Source of the DNA: an uncultured Bacteroidales bacterium
GTDB lineage: Bacteria > Bacteroidota > Bacteroidia > Bacteroidales > Muribaculaceae
Length of the DNA: 43,686 nt
Reading direction: 5' to 3'
Assembly (NCBI GenBank): GCA_949123685.1
Contig: CASBHZ010000016.1
Span: forward strand, 1-43,686
The notes below the pieces were generated by a model. It ran no database searches and had not been told where the DNA came from. It saw only the letters and a program-made list of their open reading frames with translations. A program made the translations under genes and the position numbers. Shown here in pieces: positions 7,507 to 15,989 of this stretch; positions within the stretch are counted from its first letter, which is position 1, and every line of letters starts with the position of its first letter.

Positions 7507-8832
7507 CTATATTGTTTTAAGGAAATCAGCGACAACGAAAGTGGAACCGCCAATATAGATTATGTCGGATGGTCCGGCGGATTCGGTAGCGGCTTTGACT
7601 GCGGCTTTGACTATATGGTATGTGCCCGAGATCTTTAGCCCCTCGGCTTCGCATTTTTTAGCGAGAATTTCTGCCGGCATAGCCCGTGGAATCGATGCTT
7701 GCGTGATATAATAAATGGCATTGTGGGGCAACAAGGGGAGGATATGGTCAACGTCTTTATCCGATACGAAGCCAATGATAAGATGCAGCTGCGAAGCGGA
7801 ATCGGATGCCAATTTCTTAGACAAAAGCTTATCAAGCTGATTCATGTTGTAGCTAATGCCGGCTTCATTGTGCCCTGTATCGCAAATCGTGAGGGGAGAG
7901 CGAGACAGACGCATCCAACGTCCCATAAGTCCTGTGTTTTCAACAACCTTCTCTATTCCTTCACGTATCCTTTCTTTATTCAGTTTGATTCCTGCATCAG
8001 GAAGTATATTGAGAATATTGAGAAGTGTGTTAATGTTCTTCTCCTGATATTCTCCTGCAAGGGGAAGATGGAAGTCGCCAGCAAGAGGAGAAGAGCATTG
8101 CCAGCCCCATTCTTCATCCGGAGTGAACGAGGTCAGGAGGGTGTTGTTGTAAGCTTCTTTCAGTGTCGCTCCTGTAGCTATAGCATGGCTACGGAAAACA
8201 GTTTGTGTTTCTTCAGAGGCTTCTCCAATTACCGTGGTTATTCCCGGTTTCATGATGCCGGCTTTTTCAGTTGCTATCTCGGCAAGAGTGTCGCCAAGAA
8301 ACTGAGTGTGATCGAAAGAGATGTTTGTGATGGCGGAGGCAATAGGAGTGATGATGTTTGTTGAATCAAGGCGTCCTCCCATTCCGACTTCAATAACAGC
8401 TATATCCACATTCTCCGAAGCAAACCAGTCGAAAGCCATTATCATGGTAAGTTCGAAAAAAGAAGGATTTATATCATTATCTGATTCGCGCCAGCGTTTA
8501 GTAAAATCTATCACCTTCTCCTTAGGAATCATTTTCCCGTCAATTCTTATGCGCTCTCTGAAATCTACAAGGTGAGGAGACGTATATAATGCTGTTTTGT
8601 AGCCGTGAGCCTGCAAAACGGAAGCAAGCATATGTGATGTGCTCCCTTTTCCGTTGGTGCCCGCTATATGTATTGACCGGAATTTGCGGTGTGGATTGCC
8701 GAAGAGATTGTCAAGGGCAATTGTGCGGTCAAGTCCTGGTTTATAAGCTGCAGCACCTACTCGTGAAAACATCGGTAGCTGTGAATATAGGAATTCGAGA
8801 GACTCCTCGTATTGTTTTTCGATATTCTCCAT
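7507..8832 (-). CDS. folC: Dihydrofolate synthase / folylpolyglutamate synthase
   Basis: Mur-ligase-family enzyme of 441 residues. The ATP-binding GTNGKGST is at 58-65, followed by the SPHLVDFRERI segment that marks FolC, and the domain ends in GGSTFVVADFL. It joins glutamate to dihydropteroate and extends folate polyglutamates in the cytoplasm. I place the start at the ATG 8832 rather than the TTG at 8838: it lies two bases after the stop of the upstream chromate-transporter gene. The spacing indicates a shared transcript with the two chrA-like genes. Ends at the bidirectional terminator. Confidence 0.95.
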   Translation of the reverse strand: MENIEKQYEESLEFLYSQLPMFSRVGAAAYKPGLDRTIALDNLFGNPHRKFRSIHIAGTNGKGSTSHMLASVLQAHGYKTALYTSPHLVDFRERIRIDGKMIPKEKVIDFTKRWRESDNDINPSFFELTMIMAFDWFASENVDIAVIEVGMGGRLDSTNIITPIASAITNISFDHTQFLGDTLAEIATEKAGIMKPGITTVIGEASEETQTVFRSHAIATGATLKEAYNNTLLTSFTPDEEWGWQCSSPLAGDFHLPLAGEYQEKNINTLLNILNILPDAGIKLNKERIREGIEKVVENTGLMGRWMRLSRSPLTICDTGHNEAGISYNMNQLDKLLSKKLASDSASQLHLIIGFVSDKDVDHILPLLPHNAIYYITQASIPRAMPAEILAKKCEAEGLKISGTYHIVKAAVKAATESAGPSDIIYIGGSTFVVADFLKTI

Positions 8833-8834
8833 AA

Positions 8835-9440
8835 TCAATAATACAATATGAAACCGGCTAATCCTGCGAGTATTATTATCAGGATCGGGTGAATACTTAT
8901 TGTCTTTTTCTTTATTTTAAAAGGGAAGTATGCGAGGCAGAATGCAATAAGGCAGATTGCAATGTTCATCCACATCTGGCTCATGTTGCCGTTAGGATTG
9001 AAGTTTGCCGCATTCATTAGCATTATTGCTGCCGAAGCAATCAGTCCCACCACGACGGGGCGCAGACCTGAGAAAATAGCTTTGATGGCTCCGCTTTGGC
9101 TATGGCGGCGTATGAAATGCGCACTGTATAAAACGAGAAAGAAACTCGGCACTGTCACGGCTAACGTGGCGAGGACGGAACCTAAGATTCCCCAACCGAT
9201 TCCCTGCAGATATGGATCAACGCTGCCCGGGGCAACAAAGCCTATGTATGTTGCGGAATTTATGCCGATAGGTCCCGGAGTCATCTGGGAGATAGCCACC
9301 ACGTCTGTGAACATGGTCTCTGTGATCCATCCGGGTTCAACCACAGCCTTTTCCACAAGTGACAACATGGCATATCCGCCACCGAACCCGAAGATGCCTA
9401 TCTTCAGATACGCCCATATTAACTTTAAATATATTGACAT
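8835..9440 (-). CDS. Chromate transporter family protein, second half-size subunit
   Basis: A 201-residue membrane protein with one CHR domain (family half-length; full-size ChrA has two). The family motif is present as FGFGGGYAML around residues 17-26, and SQMTPGPIGINSATYIG around 50-66 carries the conserved PGP. It begins one base after the stop of the preceding gene (9442-10041), itself a CHR domain, so the two look like a co-expressed heterodimeric short-chain ChrA pair. Chromate efflux is the family name, but in gut anaerobes the physiological substrate is unknown, possibly sulfate or another anion. The family is sure; the substrate is not. Confidence 0.9.
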   Translation of the reverse strand: MSIYLKLIWAYLKIGIFGFGGGYAMLSLVEKAVVEPGWITETMFTDVVAISQMTPGPIGINSATYIGFVAPGSVDPYLQGIGWGILGSVLATLAVTVPSFFLVLYSAHFIRRHSQSGAIKAIFSGLRPVVVGLIASAAIMLMNAANFNPNGNMSQMWMNIAICLIAFCLAYFPFKIKKKTISIHPILIIILAGLAGFILYY

Positions 9441-9441
9441 T

Positions 9442-10041
9442 TTAATTCATGTATTTTTTTCGAGGAATCCACCAAAAAAGGAAGCCGCCGAGACCTCCAA
9501 GGATAATATAGAGTATCGGACTTGATATGAAACCTAAATCAAGAGAGATCATGAGTGCCACAATCAGTGGTATCCATACGGTTTTCCAACCTATTTTTGC
9601 AGCTTTTGCAGAAGTCAGGACCGGAGCTATTATCAAGGCGACCACAGCCGGTCTGATTCCCATGAATATCGAGGAAATCACGCGATTGTTCTTTATAATG
9701 TCGGGAGTGAGGAATATCGCTATTGCAAGGATGATAATGAATGATGGCAGTATAGTGCCAAGGGAGGCTATTATACTTCCTTTGGTGCCCCGTAATTTGT
9801 CGCCCACCGCAGTCGCAATATTGACGGCGAGAATGCCCGGCAGACTTTGTGCGATAGCCAGCAGGTCAAGGAAATCGTCACGCTCGATCCAGTGGTACTT
9901 GTCTACGATTTCGCGTTCTATTATCGATATCATAGCCCAACCTCCCCCAAATGTGAAAGCGCCTATCTTGAAGAAAGAAGCGAACAGTCGCCATAGACTT
10001 GTCCGGCTTGTATTGTTTACATTTATCTGATTGTTTTCCAT
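9442..10041 (-). CDS. Chromate transporter family protein, first half-size subunit
   Basis: A 199-residue protein with a single CHR domain. FKIGAFTFGGGWAMISIIERE (about residues 20-40) matches the family's first motif and AIAQSLPGILAVNIATAVG (about 68-86) carries a PG where the partner has PGP. Five to six membrane segments are visible, with the RKKYMN end cytoplasmic. It starts the chrA-chrA-folC transcript: a -7 box lies at 10088-10095 and a long palindrome between box and ATG. The partner (8835-9440) differs clearly in sequence, consistent with antiparallel half-size subunits rather than a recent duplication. Confidence 0.9.
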   Translation of the reverse strand: MENNQINVNNTSRTSLWRLFASFFKIGAFTFGGGWAMISIIEREIVDKYHWIERDDFLDLLAIAQSLPGILAVNIATAVGDKLRGTKGSIIASLGTILPSFIIILAIAIFLTPDIIKNNRVISSIFMGIRPAVVALIIAPVLTSAKAAKIGWKTVWIPLIVALMISLDLGFISSPILYIILGGLGGFLFWWIPRKKYMN

Positions 10042-10056
10042 AAACCGTTTAAATAA

Positions 10057-10088
10057 GCAACGCGACTTCTTTTCTGAAATCGCGTTGC
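10057..10088 (-). promoter_or_regulatory. 9-base inverted repeat in the chrA leader / after cydB
   Basis: GCAACGCGA (10057-10065) and TCGCGTTGC (10080-10088) form a perfect 9-base stem with a 14-base loop. It abuts the -7 box of the chrA transcript, so the RNA would begin with this hairpin; alternatively it is an operator or the terminator of cydAB, though only a weak T-rich stretch follows. Confidence 0.6.
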
Positions 10089-10095
10089 AAAGTTA
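10088..10095 (-). promoter_or_regulatory. -7 box for the chrA-chrA-folC transcript
   Basis: Minus strand TAACTTTG (plus CAAAGTTA) matches TAnnTTTG exactly. No clear TTTG is seen at the usual upstream distance. The start codon at 10041 lies about 45 bases downstream. Confidence 0.55.
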
Positions 10096-10136
10096 ATCAT
10101 TTTAAATAAGTGTTTAAAACTTAAAACAACATATCC

Positions 10137-11288
10137 TTAATATTTGTGGTCGGTTGATTCGAGGGAGGTTGAGGTCAGTTTCTTTTTATCCATCATGCGC
10201 CATACGTAGGCAATGTAGGCAAGCACAAAGGGGATTAAGATGGAAACATAGCTCATGGTCTTCAGTGTAAATTCAGATGAGGAGGCATTGCGGATAGTGA
10301 GTGAATCCATCGGATTGAGTAATGAGGGATAAAATGACGTGTTGCCGTATCCAGCTACCCAGAAGAGTGAAGCTACCACCAAGAAAGTGCCGATACCTGT
10401 GAACCATATTCCTTTTGTAAAATGTCTTGAAAAGCAAGATCTCATCCAGCCGTATAGAAGTGAAACAACTCCTATGATCAATGCCGCTCCTGCCCACCAC
10501 AATTCAATATAGTTGTAGAAATATTTGAACGAAACTGATATGACTTGGATCGTACGGGTACCCTCGGACATTACCCTGTAACCACTCGCGGTAAATAGCA
10601 CTCCAAGGAAACCAAGGAAAAACACAAGGAATATGCAGCCGTTAACGAGTGCCTTTGTCTTCAGGGTTTTGAAGAAGAACGGTTCTTCCGTAATATTGTT
10701 CATCATGTAGAGACAAGCCTGAGTGCGGGCAAGAAATAAAACGGCAATACCCAATATGAGATTTTTCCAATCAAAGACGGCTTCCAAACCATGTGTCGGT
10801 GACCATTGTGATATGACCGGTGATGAACCGTTGAGGAGGTTGCCTCTGTCCACCGTAAATTCGCCTCCAAAGAAGAACATGGATACGGCTACACCTAAAA
10901 GCACACAGCCGACACAGCCGTTGATAAAGAGGAAGAAATCATAAGTCTTTGTTCCATATACATTTCCTTTCTTTCGGCGGTATTCATAACTGACAGCTTG
11001 CAATATAAAACTGAAAAGGATGAGGATCCAAAGCCAGTAGGCACCGCCGAAACTTGTGGAATAGAATAGGGGAAAGGATGCAAACGCTGCCCCTCCAAAA
11101 GTGACAAGCGTTGTGAACGTGAGTTCCCATTTGCTGCCCATTGAGTTGACAATGAGGTCGCGACGAGTCTCGGAATAGACAGTCAGGAGCATTGACTGCC
11201 CTCCTTGCACAAAGAGTAGGAAAACTAAGATCCCGCCCAATATTGAGATTATTAGCCACCAATAATTTTGAAGATATTCGAGTGTCAT
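10137..11288 (-). CDS. cydB: Cytochrome bd quinol oxidase subunit II
   Basis: A 383-residue multi-pass protein with the CydB layout: the WWLIISILGGILVFLLFVQGGQSML first helix, then regularly spaced hydrophobic helices. It pairs with CydA (35 bases upstream) in the inner membrane to reduce O2 with menaquinol, allowing nanaerobic growth in Bacteroidota. It lies downstream of cydA and the DUF4492 gene in one minus-strand unit. No frame breaks. Confidence 0.95.
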   Translation of the reverse strand: MTLEYLQNYWWLIISILGGILVFLLFVQGGQSMLLTVYSETRRDLIVNSMGSKWELTFTTLVTFGGAAFASFPLFYSTSFGGAYWLWILILFSFILQAVSYEYRRKKGNVYGTKTYDFFLFINGCVGCVLLGVAVSMFFFGGEFTVDRGNLLNGSSPVISQWSPTHGLEAVFDWKNLILGIAVLFLARTQACLYMMNNITEEPFFFKTLKTKALVNGCIFLVFFLGFLGVLFTASGYRVMSEGTRTIQVISVSFKYFYNYIELWWAGAALIIGVVSLLYGWMRSCFSRHFTKGIWFTGIGTFLVVASLFWVAGYGNTSFYPSLLNPMDSLTIRNASSSEFTLKTMSYVSILIPFVLAYIAYVWRMMDKKKLTSTSLESTDHKY

Positions 11289-11322
11289 CAGTGATTATTT
11301 TTATATTTATGTTTGATTTATA

Positions 11323-12876
11323 TTATGATAGGTTCTTTTTAGACTCCTTGCTAATCTGACGGCACATTATGCTGACTTCTGCCACCAAAAGCACCGTGAA
11401 GATCAGGGCGAAGAGCCAGAAGGTCACTATCACGGATGATGCCGGCACGGCAGACACTGAAGCAATTGTGGGGAGGAGGTCCTGCACTGTCCATGGTTGT
11501 CGTCCTACTTCCGCTACTGCCCATCCAGCCTCGGAACATATCCACATGAACGGAACAGAAACCATGGCTATCCACTGTATCCACGATGAGCGTTGGAGCA
11601 AGGTTGTGCGATAAACGAGGAAGAGGACAGCTATGAAGAATAATAGGAAATATGATCCCAGAACAACCATTATGCGGAACATTACAAATGTCAGACCTAC
11701 CGGAGGAATGGCTTCGTCTACAGAATTAAAATAGCCATATCCGAAGAACCTATAATTCTCACGTAGTGTTTGTAAAGATTCTGCCATTGCGACAGAGTCT
11801 CTAATATCGCGTGCCTCTCCATAGGCACGGAGAGCATCTTGTGCTTTCTTGCCCATGTATATGCGGTCGGCATAAGACACGGTGTTTATTGTGTCGCCTT
11901 CTGCATTAATGTCAATACCTTTAATTATGTCGGCAATTCCCGGAATGAAAGCATGGTGGTCGTGTCTTCCAAGAATTGAAAGCCCGTATGGTATCGAAAT
12001 ATCGAACAGGTATTCCTCTTCATCATTGTCCCATTTTTTATCAGGATTGAGGACAGCTACGGCAGCGAGGCTTTGTCCCTGACTGCCGTGATAGAGTCCT
12101 TCCATTGCGGCGAGTTTCATAGGCTGGTGTTTTGTCACTTCTACAGCTGAGCCGTCGCCAGTGTACATTGTTAATAACATCCCCGCAAGCCCGAACCATG
12201 CGCCCACTTTTATTGAACGGATAGCAAAATATATATTACGTTTTTTCCAGAGAAACCAGCAGCTTACACCGATTACGAACACTCCTGACAGTGCCCATCC
12301 GCTCAATACGGCATGGAAGAATTTATTAATGGCGATGCCTGAGAATAATGCCCAGAAATTGTCCATCACGTTGCGCATCTGTTCGGGATCAAATTCCATT
12401 CCGACAGGATATTGCATCCAAGCGTTGGCAACGAGGATCCATAGGGCGGATAAGGATGCCCCTATGGCGGTCAGCCATGTTGAAAGGAGATGGAAACGCG
12501 GGCTTACCTTGTTCCAACCGAAGAACATCACTGCAACGAATGTCGCTTCCATGAAGAATGCGAGTATTCCTTCGATTGCCAGTGGGGCACCGAAGATATC
12601 TCCGACAAACCAGGAGTAATTGCTCCAGTTTGTTCCGAATTCAAATTCGAGAATGATGCCGGTGGCTACTCCGATAGCAAAGTTGATGCCGAAAAGCCGC
12701 ATCCAGAATTTCGTGGCATGGAGCCATTTTTCAGACTTTGTCTTGAGATAGAAACTCTCCATTATTGCCACCATCACCGAAAGTCCGAGTGTGAGCGGCA
12801 CGAAGAGCCAATGATAAATGGCCGTGACGGCAAATTGAAGCCTCGACCAATCGACTACTGTAGTTAGATCTGACAT
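11323..12876 (-). CDS. cydA: Cytochrome bd quinol oxidase subunit I
   Basis: A 517-residue CydA. Haem ligands and channel residues can be placed: H22 (AIYHWLFVP), H188 (KFFHAVLSGW), M403 (FRIMVVLG), E102 and E110 (IEGILAFFMEATF), and the quinol-site K254/E259 in KHQPMKLAAMEG. GRQPW is at 458-462. The Q-loop region (about 265-390) is acidic and of Bacteroidota type. It is the menaquinol-oxidising, haem b/d-carrying subunit in the inner membrane. The small DUF4492 gene sits 79 bases upstream on the same strand. Confidence 0.96.
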   Translation of the reverse strand: MSDLTTVVDWSRLQFAVTAIYHWLFVPLTLGLSVMVAIMESFYLKTKSEKWLHATKFWMRLFGINFAIGVATGIILEFEFGTNWSNYSWFVGDIFGAPLAIEGILAFFMEATFVAVMFFGWNKVSPRFHLLSTWLTAIGASLSALWILVANAWMQYPVGMEFDPEQMRNVMDNFWALFSGIAINKFFHAVLSGWALSGVFVIGVSCWFLWKKRNIYFAIRSIKVGAWFGLAGMLLTMYTGDGSAVEVTKHQPMKLAAMEGLYHGSQGQSLAAVAVLNPDKKWDNDEEEYLFDISIPYGLSILGRHDHHAFIPGIADIIKGIDINAEGDTINTVSYADRIYMGKKAQDALRAYGEARDIRDSVAMAESLQTLRENYRFFGYGYFNSVDEAIPPVGLTFVMFRIMVVLGSYFLLFFIAVLFLVYRTTLLQRSSWIQWIAMVSVPFMWICSEAGWAVAEVGRQPWTVQDLLPTIASVSAVPASSVIVTFWLFALIFTVLLVAEVSIMCRQISKESKKNLS

Positions 12877-12955
12877 TTGTTTATAGGGTTAATGTTTTTA
12901 AATTTCGTTACTTATTAAAACAATTGATGATATGTTTTTGGTTATGCCGACATTG

Positions 12956-13216
12956 TTAACGTGATGTCAGCTCTTGGCGAACATGATCTGCCCGATCTTT
13001 GTCATTGTCAAAATTTGCAGACAGGAAATTCGGAAAAAATAAGAACTTCATCACAACGAAGAAGATGAAAAGTTTTATGAGGATTATTATCCACAATGTT
13101 TTGCCCACAGTCATTTCGCGAAAGCCGTTGTAATAGAACAGCCATATACTTTTCATCCCTTTACGGGAGGATTGAATAATTGATGAAATCATCTTTGGCA
13201 AACTTTCCGGTGTCAT
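12956..13216 (-). CDS. DUF4492 single-pass membrane protein upstream of cydAB
   Basis: Up to 86 residues from ATG 13216. The core FYYNGFREMTVGKTLWIIILIKLFIFF followed by a FFPNFL end is the DUF4492 pattern: an amphipathic YxGFRxMTxGK lead-in and one membrane helix (about 42-60), then a short charged tail. Other in-frame starts are 13192 and 13156; because the -7 box lies at 13222-13229, a start at 13216 would be almost leaderless, so 13192 or 13156 may be real. DUF4492 genes neighbour cydAB in many Bacteroidota, which makes a small oxidase subunit or assembly factor, analogous in role to CydX, a reasonable inference without direct evidence. Confidence 0.8.
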   Translation of the reverse strand: MTPESLPKMISSIIQSSRKGMKSIWLFYYNGFREMTVGKTLWIIILIKLFIFFVVMKFLFFPNFLSANFDNDKDRADHVRQELTSR

Positions 13217-13221
13217 GCCGA

Positions 13222-13229
13222 CAAATTTA
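13222..13229 (-). promoter_or_regulatory. -7 box for DUF4492-cydA-cydB
   Basis: Minus strand TAAATTTG (plus CAAATTTA) fits TAnnTTTG. No good upstream TTTG is seen. It is back to back with a plus-strand box at 13274-13281. Confidence 0.45.
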
Positions 13230-13273
13230 ATCAAAAAATTATATTAAATGGAAAAATCATGAGGATTTTTGAT

Positions 13274-13281
13274 TAACTTTG
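13274..13281 (+). promoter_or_regulatory. -7 box for DUF4494-yggS
   Basis: TAACTTTG matches TAnnTTTG. It implies a leader of about 125 bases before the ATG at 13414, and that leader contains two hairpins. Confidence 0.5.
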
Positions 13282-13293
13282 CAAAAGATGAGT

Positions 13294-13345
13294 CCTGCAT
13301 TTCAGAAATTGCAGGTAAGGTTTCCGTTATGCGTGCATTAACGGA
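13294..13345 (+). promoter_or_regulatory. Two consecutive hairpins in the DUF4494 leader
   Basis: CCTGCA (13294-13299) pairs with TGCAGG (13310-13315), with further pairing inside the loop; TCCGTTA (13323-13329) pairs with TAACGGA (13339-13345). No T-run follows, so a terminator is unlikely. Possible structured 5' leader or protein-binding site; no known riboswitch is recognised. Confidence 0.35.
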
Positions 13346-13413
13346 CGTTTAAACATACGTTGAACTTTCTATTATGAGAGTTAAATAATTATTTTAAAAC
13401 AGTTTCTACACAT

Positions 13414-13845
13414 ATGGCTCTTTGGTTTGAATGCAAGGTAAGATATGATAAAATGCAAGAAAACGGGATGGTTAAAAAAGTGAATGAACCGTATCTCGTG
13501 GATGCATTGACCTTTACGGAAGCGGAAGCCCGCATAGTGGAGGAGATGAAGCCTTTTATCTCCGGTGAGTATTCAATATCTTCAGAAAAGAAAACCAAGA
13601 TTTCTGAAATCTTTTTCAATGAGGGTGGCGACCGCTACTATCAGGTTAAAGTGAACTTTATCACTCTTGATGAAAAGACAGGCGCTGAGAAAAGGTCAGC
13701 TACATTGATTCTTGTGCAAGCCTCAGATTTCGAGGATGCCCTTAAGAATTTCCTTGAGGGGATGAAGGGCACAATGGGCGATTTTGAAATCGCTTCAATC
13801 GTCGAAACTCAGTTGATGGATGTTTTCCCTGCAAATCTTGGCTGA
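13414..13845 (+). CDS. DUF4494 family protein
   Basis: A 143-residue soluble protein beginning MALWFECKVRYDKMQENG and containing a PYLVDALTFTEAEAR segment (about 27-41), the pattern of the Bacteroidota-restricted DUF4494 family. The first half resembles a small alpha/beta domain with an acidic end. Function unknown. It is 41 bases ahead of yggS on the same strand, a pairing I believe recurs in Bacteroidales, suggesting co-transcription. No signal peptide or membrane helix. Confidence 0.85.
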   Translation: MALWFECKVRYDKMQENGMVKKVNEPYLVDALTFTEAEARIVEEMKPFISGEYSISSEKKTKISEIFFNEGGDRYYQVKVNFITLDEKTGAEKRSATLILVQASDFEDALKNFLEGMKGTMGDFEIASIVETQLMDVFPANLG

Positions 13846-13886
13846 TAATTGTCCGGCGCGTCGTGACGGGCATAAGTTTAAAACTG

Positions 13887-14552
13887 ATGGTAACTGAAGA
13901 AATATTAAAATTAAAAGAAATTATTCCGGCAGGTGTCAGTCTTGTTGCCGTGTCAAAGTTTCATCCGGCTTCAATGATAAAGGAAGCTTATGATGCAGGA
14001 CAGCGTCGTTTCGGAGAAAGTCGCGTTCAAGAGCTGTTGGAGAAAATACCTCAGCTTCCGGCTGATATTGAATGGCATTTTATAGGTCATCTGCAGACAA
14101 ACAAGGTGAAGCATCTTGTTGGCAAGACGGCACTTATAGAAAGTGTAGATTCCGAGAAGTTGCTGAACCTAATTGATTCAGAATCACGCAAAGCGGGAGT
14201 GACGAGCAGGGTGTTGATGCAGGTGCATGTCGCCAAAGAGGAAACCAAGTTCGGTTTTCTTCCGGATGAATTGATAGCATACTTCAGAGACCGGAAATTC
14301 GAGAATCTGACAAATACCCATATTTGCGGGGTGATGGGCATGGCAACCAATACTGACGACATGGAGCGTGTCCGGTCGGATTTCAGAGAAATAACACGTG
14401 TTTTCAAAGATATTGCCGAAGATGAAAGTTTGAGCCTTCGCGGATTTGACCAGGTGTCTATGGGCATGAGCCATGACTGGCATATTGCAGTGGAAGAAGG
14501 TGCCACAATCGTAAGGATCGGAAGCCGTATATTTGGAAACCGACAATATTGA
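13887..14552 (+). CDS. YggS/PROSC family PLP-homeostasis protein
   Basis: PLP-binding protein of 221 residues, a single alanine-racemase-like barrel without the second domain. LVAVSKFHP gives the PLP lysine K24, followed by FGESRVQE and HFIGHLQTNK, the standard PLPBP signatures; the C-terminal MGMSHDWHIAVEEGATIVRIG is the phosphate-binding end, with W-H in place of the common F-E-A. The ATG at 13887 is chosen over a GTG at 13863 because family members begin just before the first helix. It controls free PLP and amino-acid balance. Confidence 0.94.
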   Translation: MVTEEILKLKEIIPAGVSLVAVSKFHPASMIKEAYDAGQRRFGESRVQELLEKIPQLPADIEWHFIGHLQTNKVKHLVGKTALIESVDSEKLLNLIDSESRKAGVTSRVLMQVHVAKEETKFGFLPDELIAYFRDRKFENLTNTHICGVMGMATNTDDMERVRSDFREITRVFKDIAEDESLSLRGFDQVSMGMSHDWHIAVEEGATIVRIGSRIFGNRQY

Positions 14553-14590
14553 CCATTTAGAATTTAATAACCAAATATAATAACTCAATC

Positions 14591-15916
14591 ATGACTCGAT
14601 CAACTCAGAAGCGACCCATGGTCGCTATCATCACGATGTTTTTCATCTTTGCGATGATCTCATTCGTGACCAACATGGCCGCCCCCTTCGGCAATATTTG
14701 GGGATTCAAATATGAATGGGCAGGTATGGCTGGTAACCTTATGAACTTTACCGCCTATCTGTTTATGGGTATTCCTGCGGGAAATATGCTCATTCGTTAC
14801 GGATACAAGAAAACTGCGCTTATCGCATTGGCTGTCGGAGCGGTAGGTCTCGGCATCCAGTTGCTGTCGAGTGTCGTAGGTGGTAATGTGGAAGTGATAG
14901 GAGGTGAAAATCCTACTTATCTTAACCTTTTCATCTATCTACTTGGTGCGCTTGTGTGCGGTTTCTGCGTATGTATGCTCAATACTGTTGTTAACCCCAT
15001 GCTCAACCTCTTGGGCGGTGGCGGCAATAAAGGTAACCAGCTGGTGCAGACCGGTGGTACGTTAAATTCTTTGTCAGGCACGCTGACTCCCCTTTTGGTG
15101 GGTATGCTCGTAGGCACTCTGACTAAGGAGACAACCATGTCGGCCGTAGCTCCTCTGGTGATAACCGGTATTGCCATATTTGTCCTTGCTTTCATTATTA
15201 TCTCTTTTGTTAAGATCGAAGAGCCGCAGGCTAATCTTGGCAAGGTAAAATACGAAAGAAGTCCGCTTGCTTTCCGTCACTGTCTCCTCGGTGTTATCGC
15301 CATCTTCTTTTATGTAGGTATAGAGATCGGTATTCCCGGCGAGCTTAATGCATGGATAAGCCGTGAAAACTTTGAAGGTGCTGCTGCTGTGGCAGGTTCC
15401 CTTGCAGCTCTTTATTGGCTTATGATGCTTATCGGACGGTTCCTTAGCTCTATAATCAGCGGTAAGGTTTCAACTCGCACGCAGATGGTCACGGTTTCTT
15501 CAGTTGCCATTATACTTGTGCTGATAGCTATCTTCCTGCCTGAGGAAATAACGTTCAAGTCTCCCGAGATCAATGCTCTCAATATCAAGAGCGGCGAGGT
15601 GCCGATGAAATGCCTTTTCCTTTTCTTGTGCGGTCTCTGCACATCTGTAATGTGGGGTGGTATTTTCAATCTTGCCACAGAAGGACTTGGAAAATATACA
15701 GCTAAGGCAACCGGTATCTTTATGGCTATGGTTGTCGGTGGCGGTATTATGCCTTATATCCAGGACTGGATCGGTCGCACTGCCGGTTATGTGAACAGTT
15801 ATTGGCTTGTTGTGGCTATGCTCGCTTACATTCTGTATTATTCGCTTATCGGGTCTAAGAATGTCAACAAAGATATTCCGGTTGGTGAAGAACCGATCGA
15901 TCTCAGAGACCTCTAA
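14591..15916 (+). CDS. MFS sugar transporter (FucP-like family)
   Basis: A 441-residue permease with about 12 membrane helices. The first half has the FucP/GluP-like arrangement: an early FFIFAMISFVTNM helix, then LFMGIPAGNMLIRYGYKKTALIAL at the helix 2-3 boundary. A long gap between helices (about 95-110, GGNVEVIGGENPTYLN) is periplasmic. The downstream neighbour is transketolase after the terminator-like hairpin at 15926, so sugar import is plausible, but the substrate (glucose, galactose or fucose) cannot be read. Confidence 0.85.
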   Translation: MTRSTQKRPMVAIITMFFIFAMISFVTNMAAPFGNIWGFKYEWAGMAGNLMNFTAYLFMGIPAGNMLIRYGYKKTALIALAVGAVGLGIQLLSSVVGGNVEVIGGENPTYLNLFIYLLGALVCGFCVCMLNTVVNPMLNLLGGGGNKGNQLVQTGGTLNSLSGTLTPLLVGMLVGTLTKETTMSAVAPLVITGIAIFVLAFIIISFVKIEEPQANLGKVKYERSPLAFRHCLLGVIAIFFYVGIEIGIPGELNAWISRENFEGAAAVAGSLAALYWLMMLIGRFLSSIISGKVSTRTQMVTVSSVAIILVLIAIFLPEEITFKSPEINALNIKSGEVPMKCLFLFLCGLCTSVMWGGIFNLATEGLGKYTAKATGIFMAMVVGGGIMPYIQDWIGRTAGYVNSYWLVVAMLAYILYYSLIGSKNVNKDIPVGEEPIDLRDL

Positions 15917-15925
15917 ATAATAATG

Positions 15926-15964
15926 CAGCTCCATTAGACTGTCTATGTCTTTTGGAGCTGTTTT
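15926..15964 (+). terminator. Probable terminator after the sugar transporter
   Basis: CAGCTCCA (15926-15933) pairs with TGGAGCTG (15953-15960), followed by TTTT. The 8-base stem has a 19-base loop, so efficiency is uncertain. Confidence 0.6.
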
Positions 15965-15989
15965 ATAAGCTATTTAAAAGTATACATTT

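Noticed and set aside
10057..10088. Simple cydB terminator
   Set aside because: Only partly rejected: the stem is good, but the following T-run is weak and the adjoining -7 box favours a leader role.
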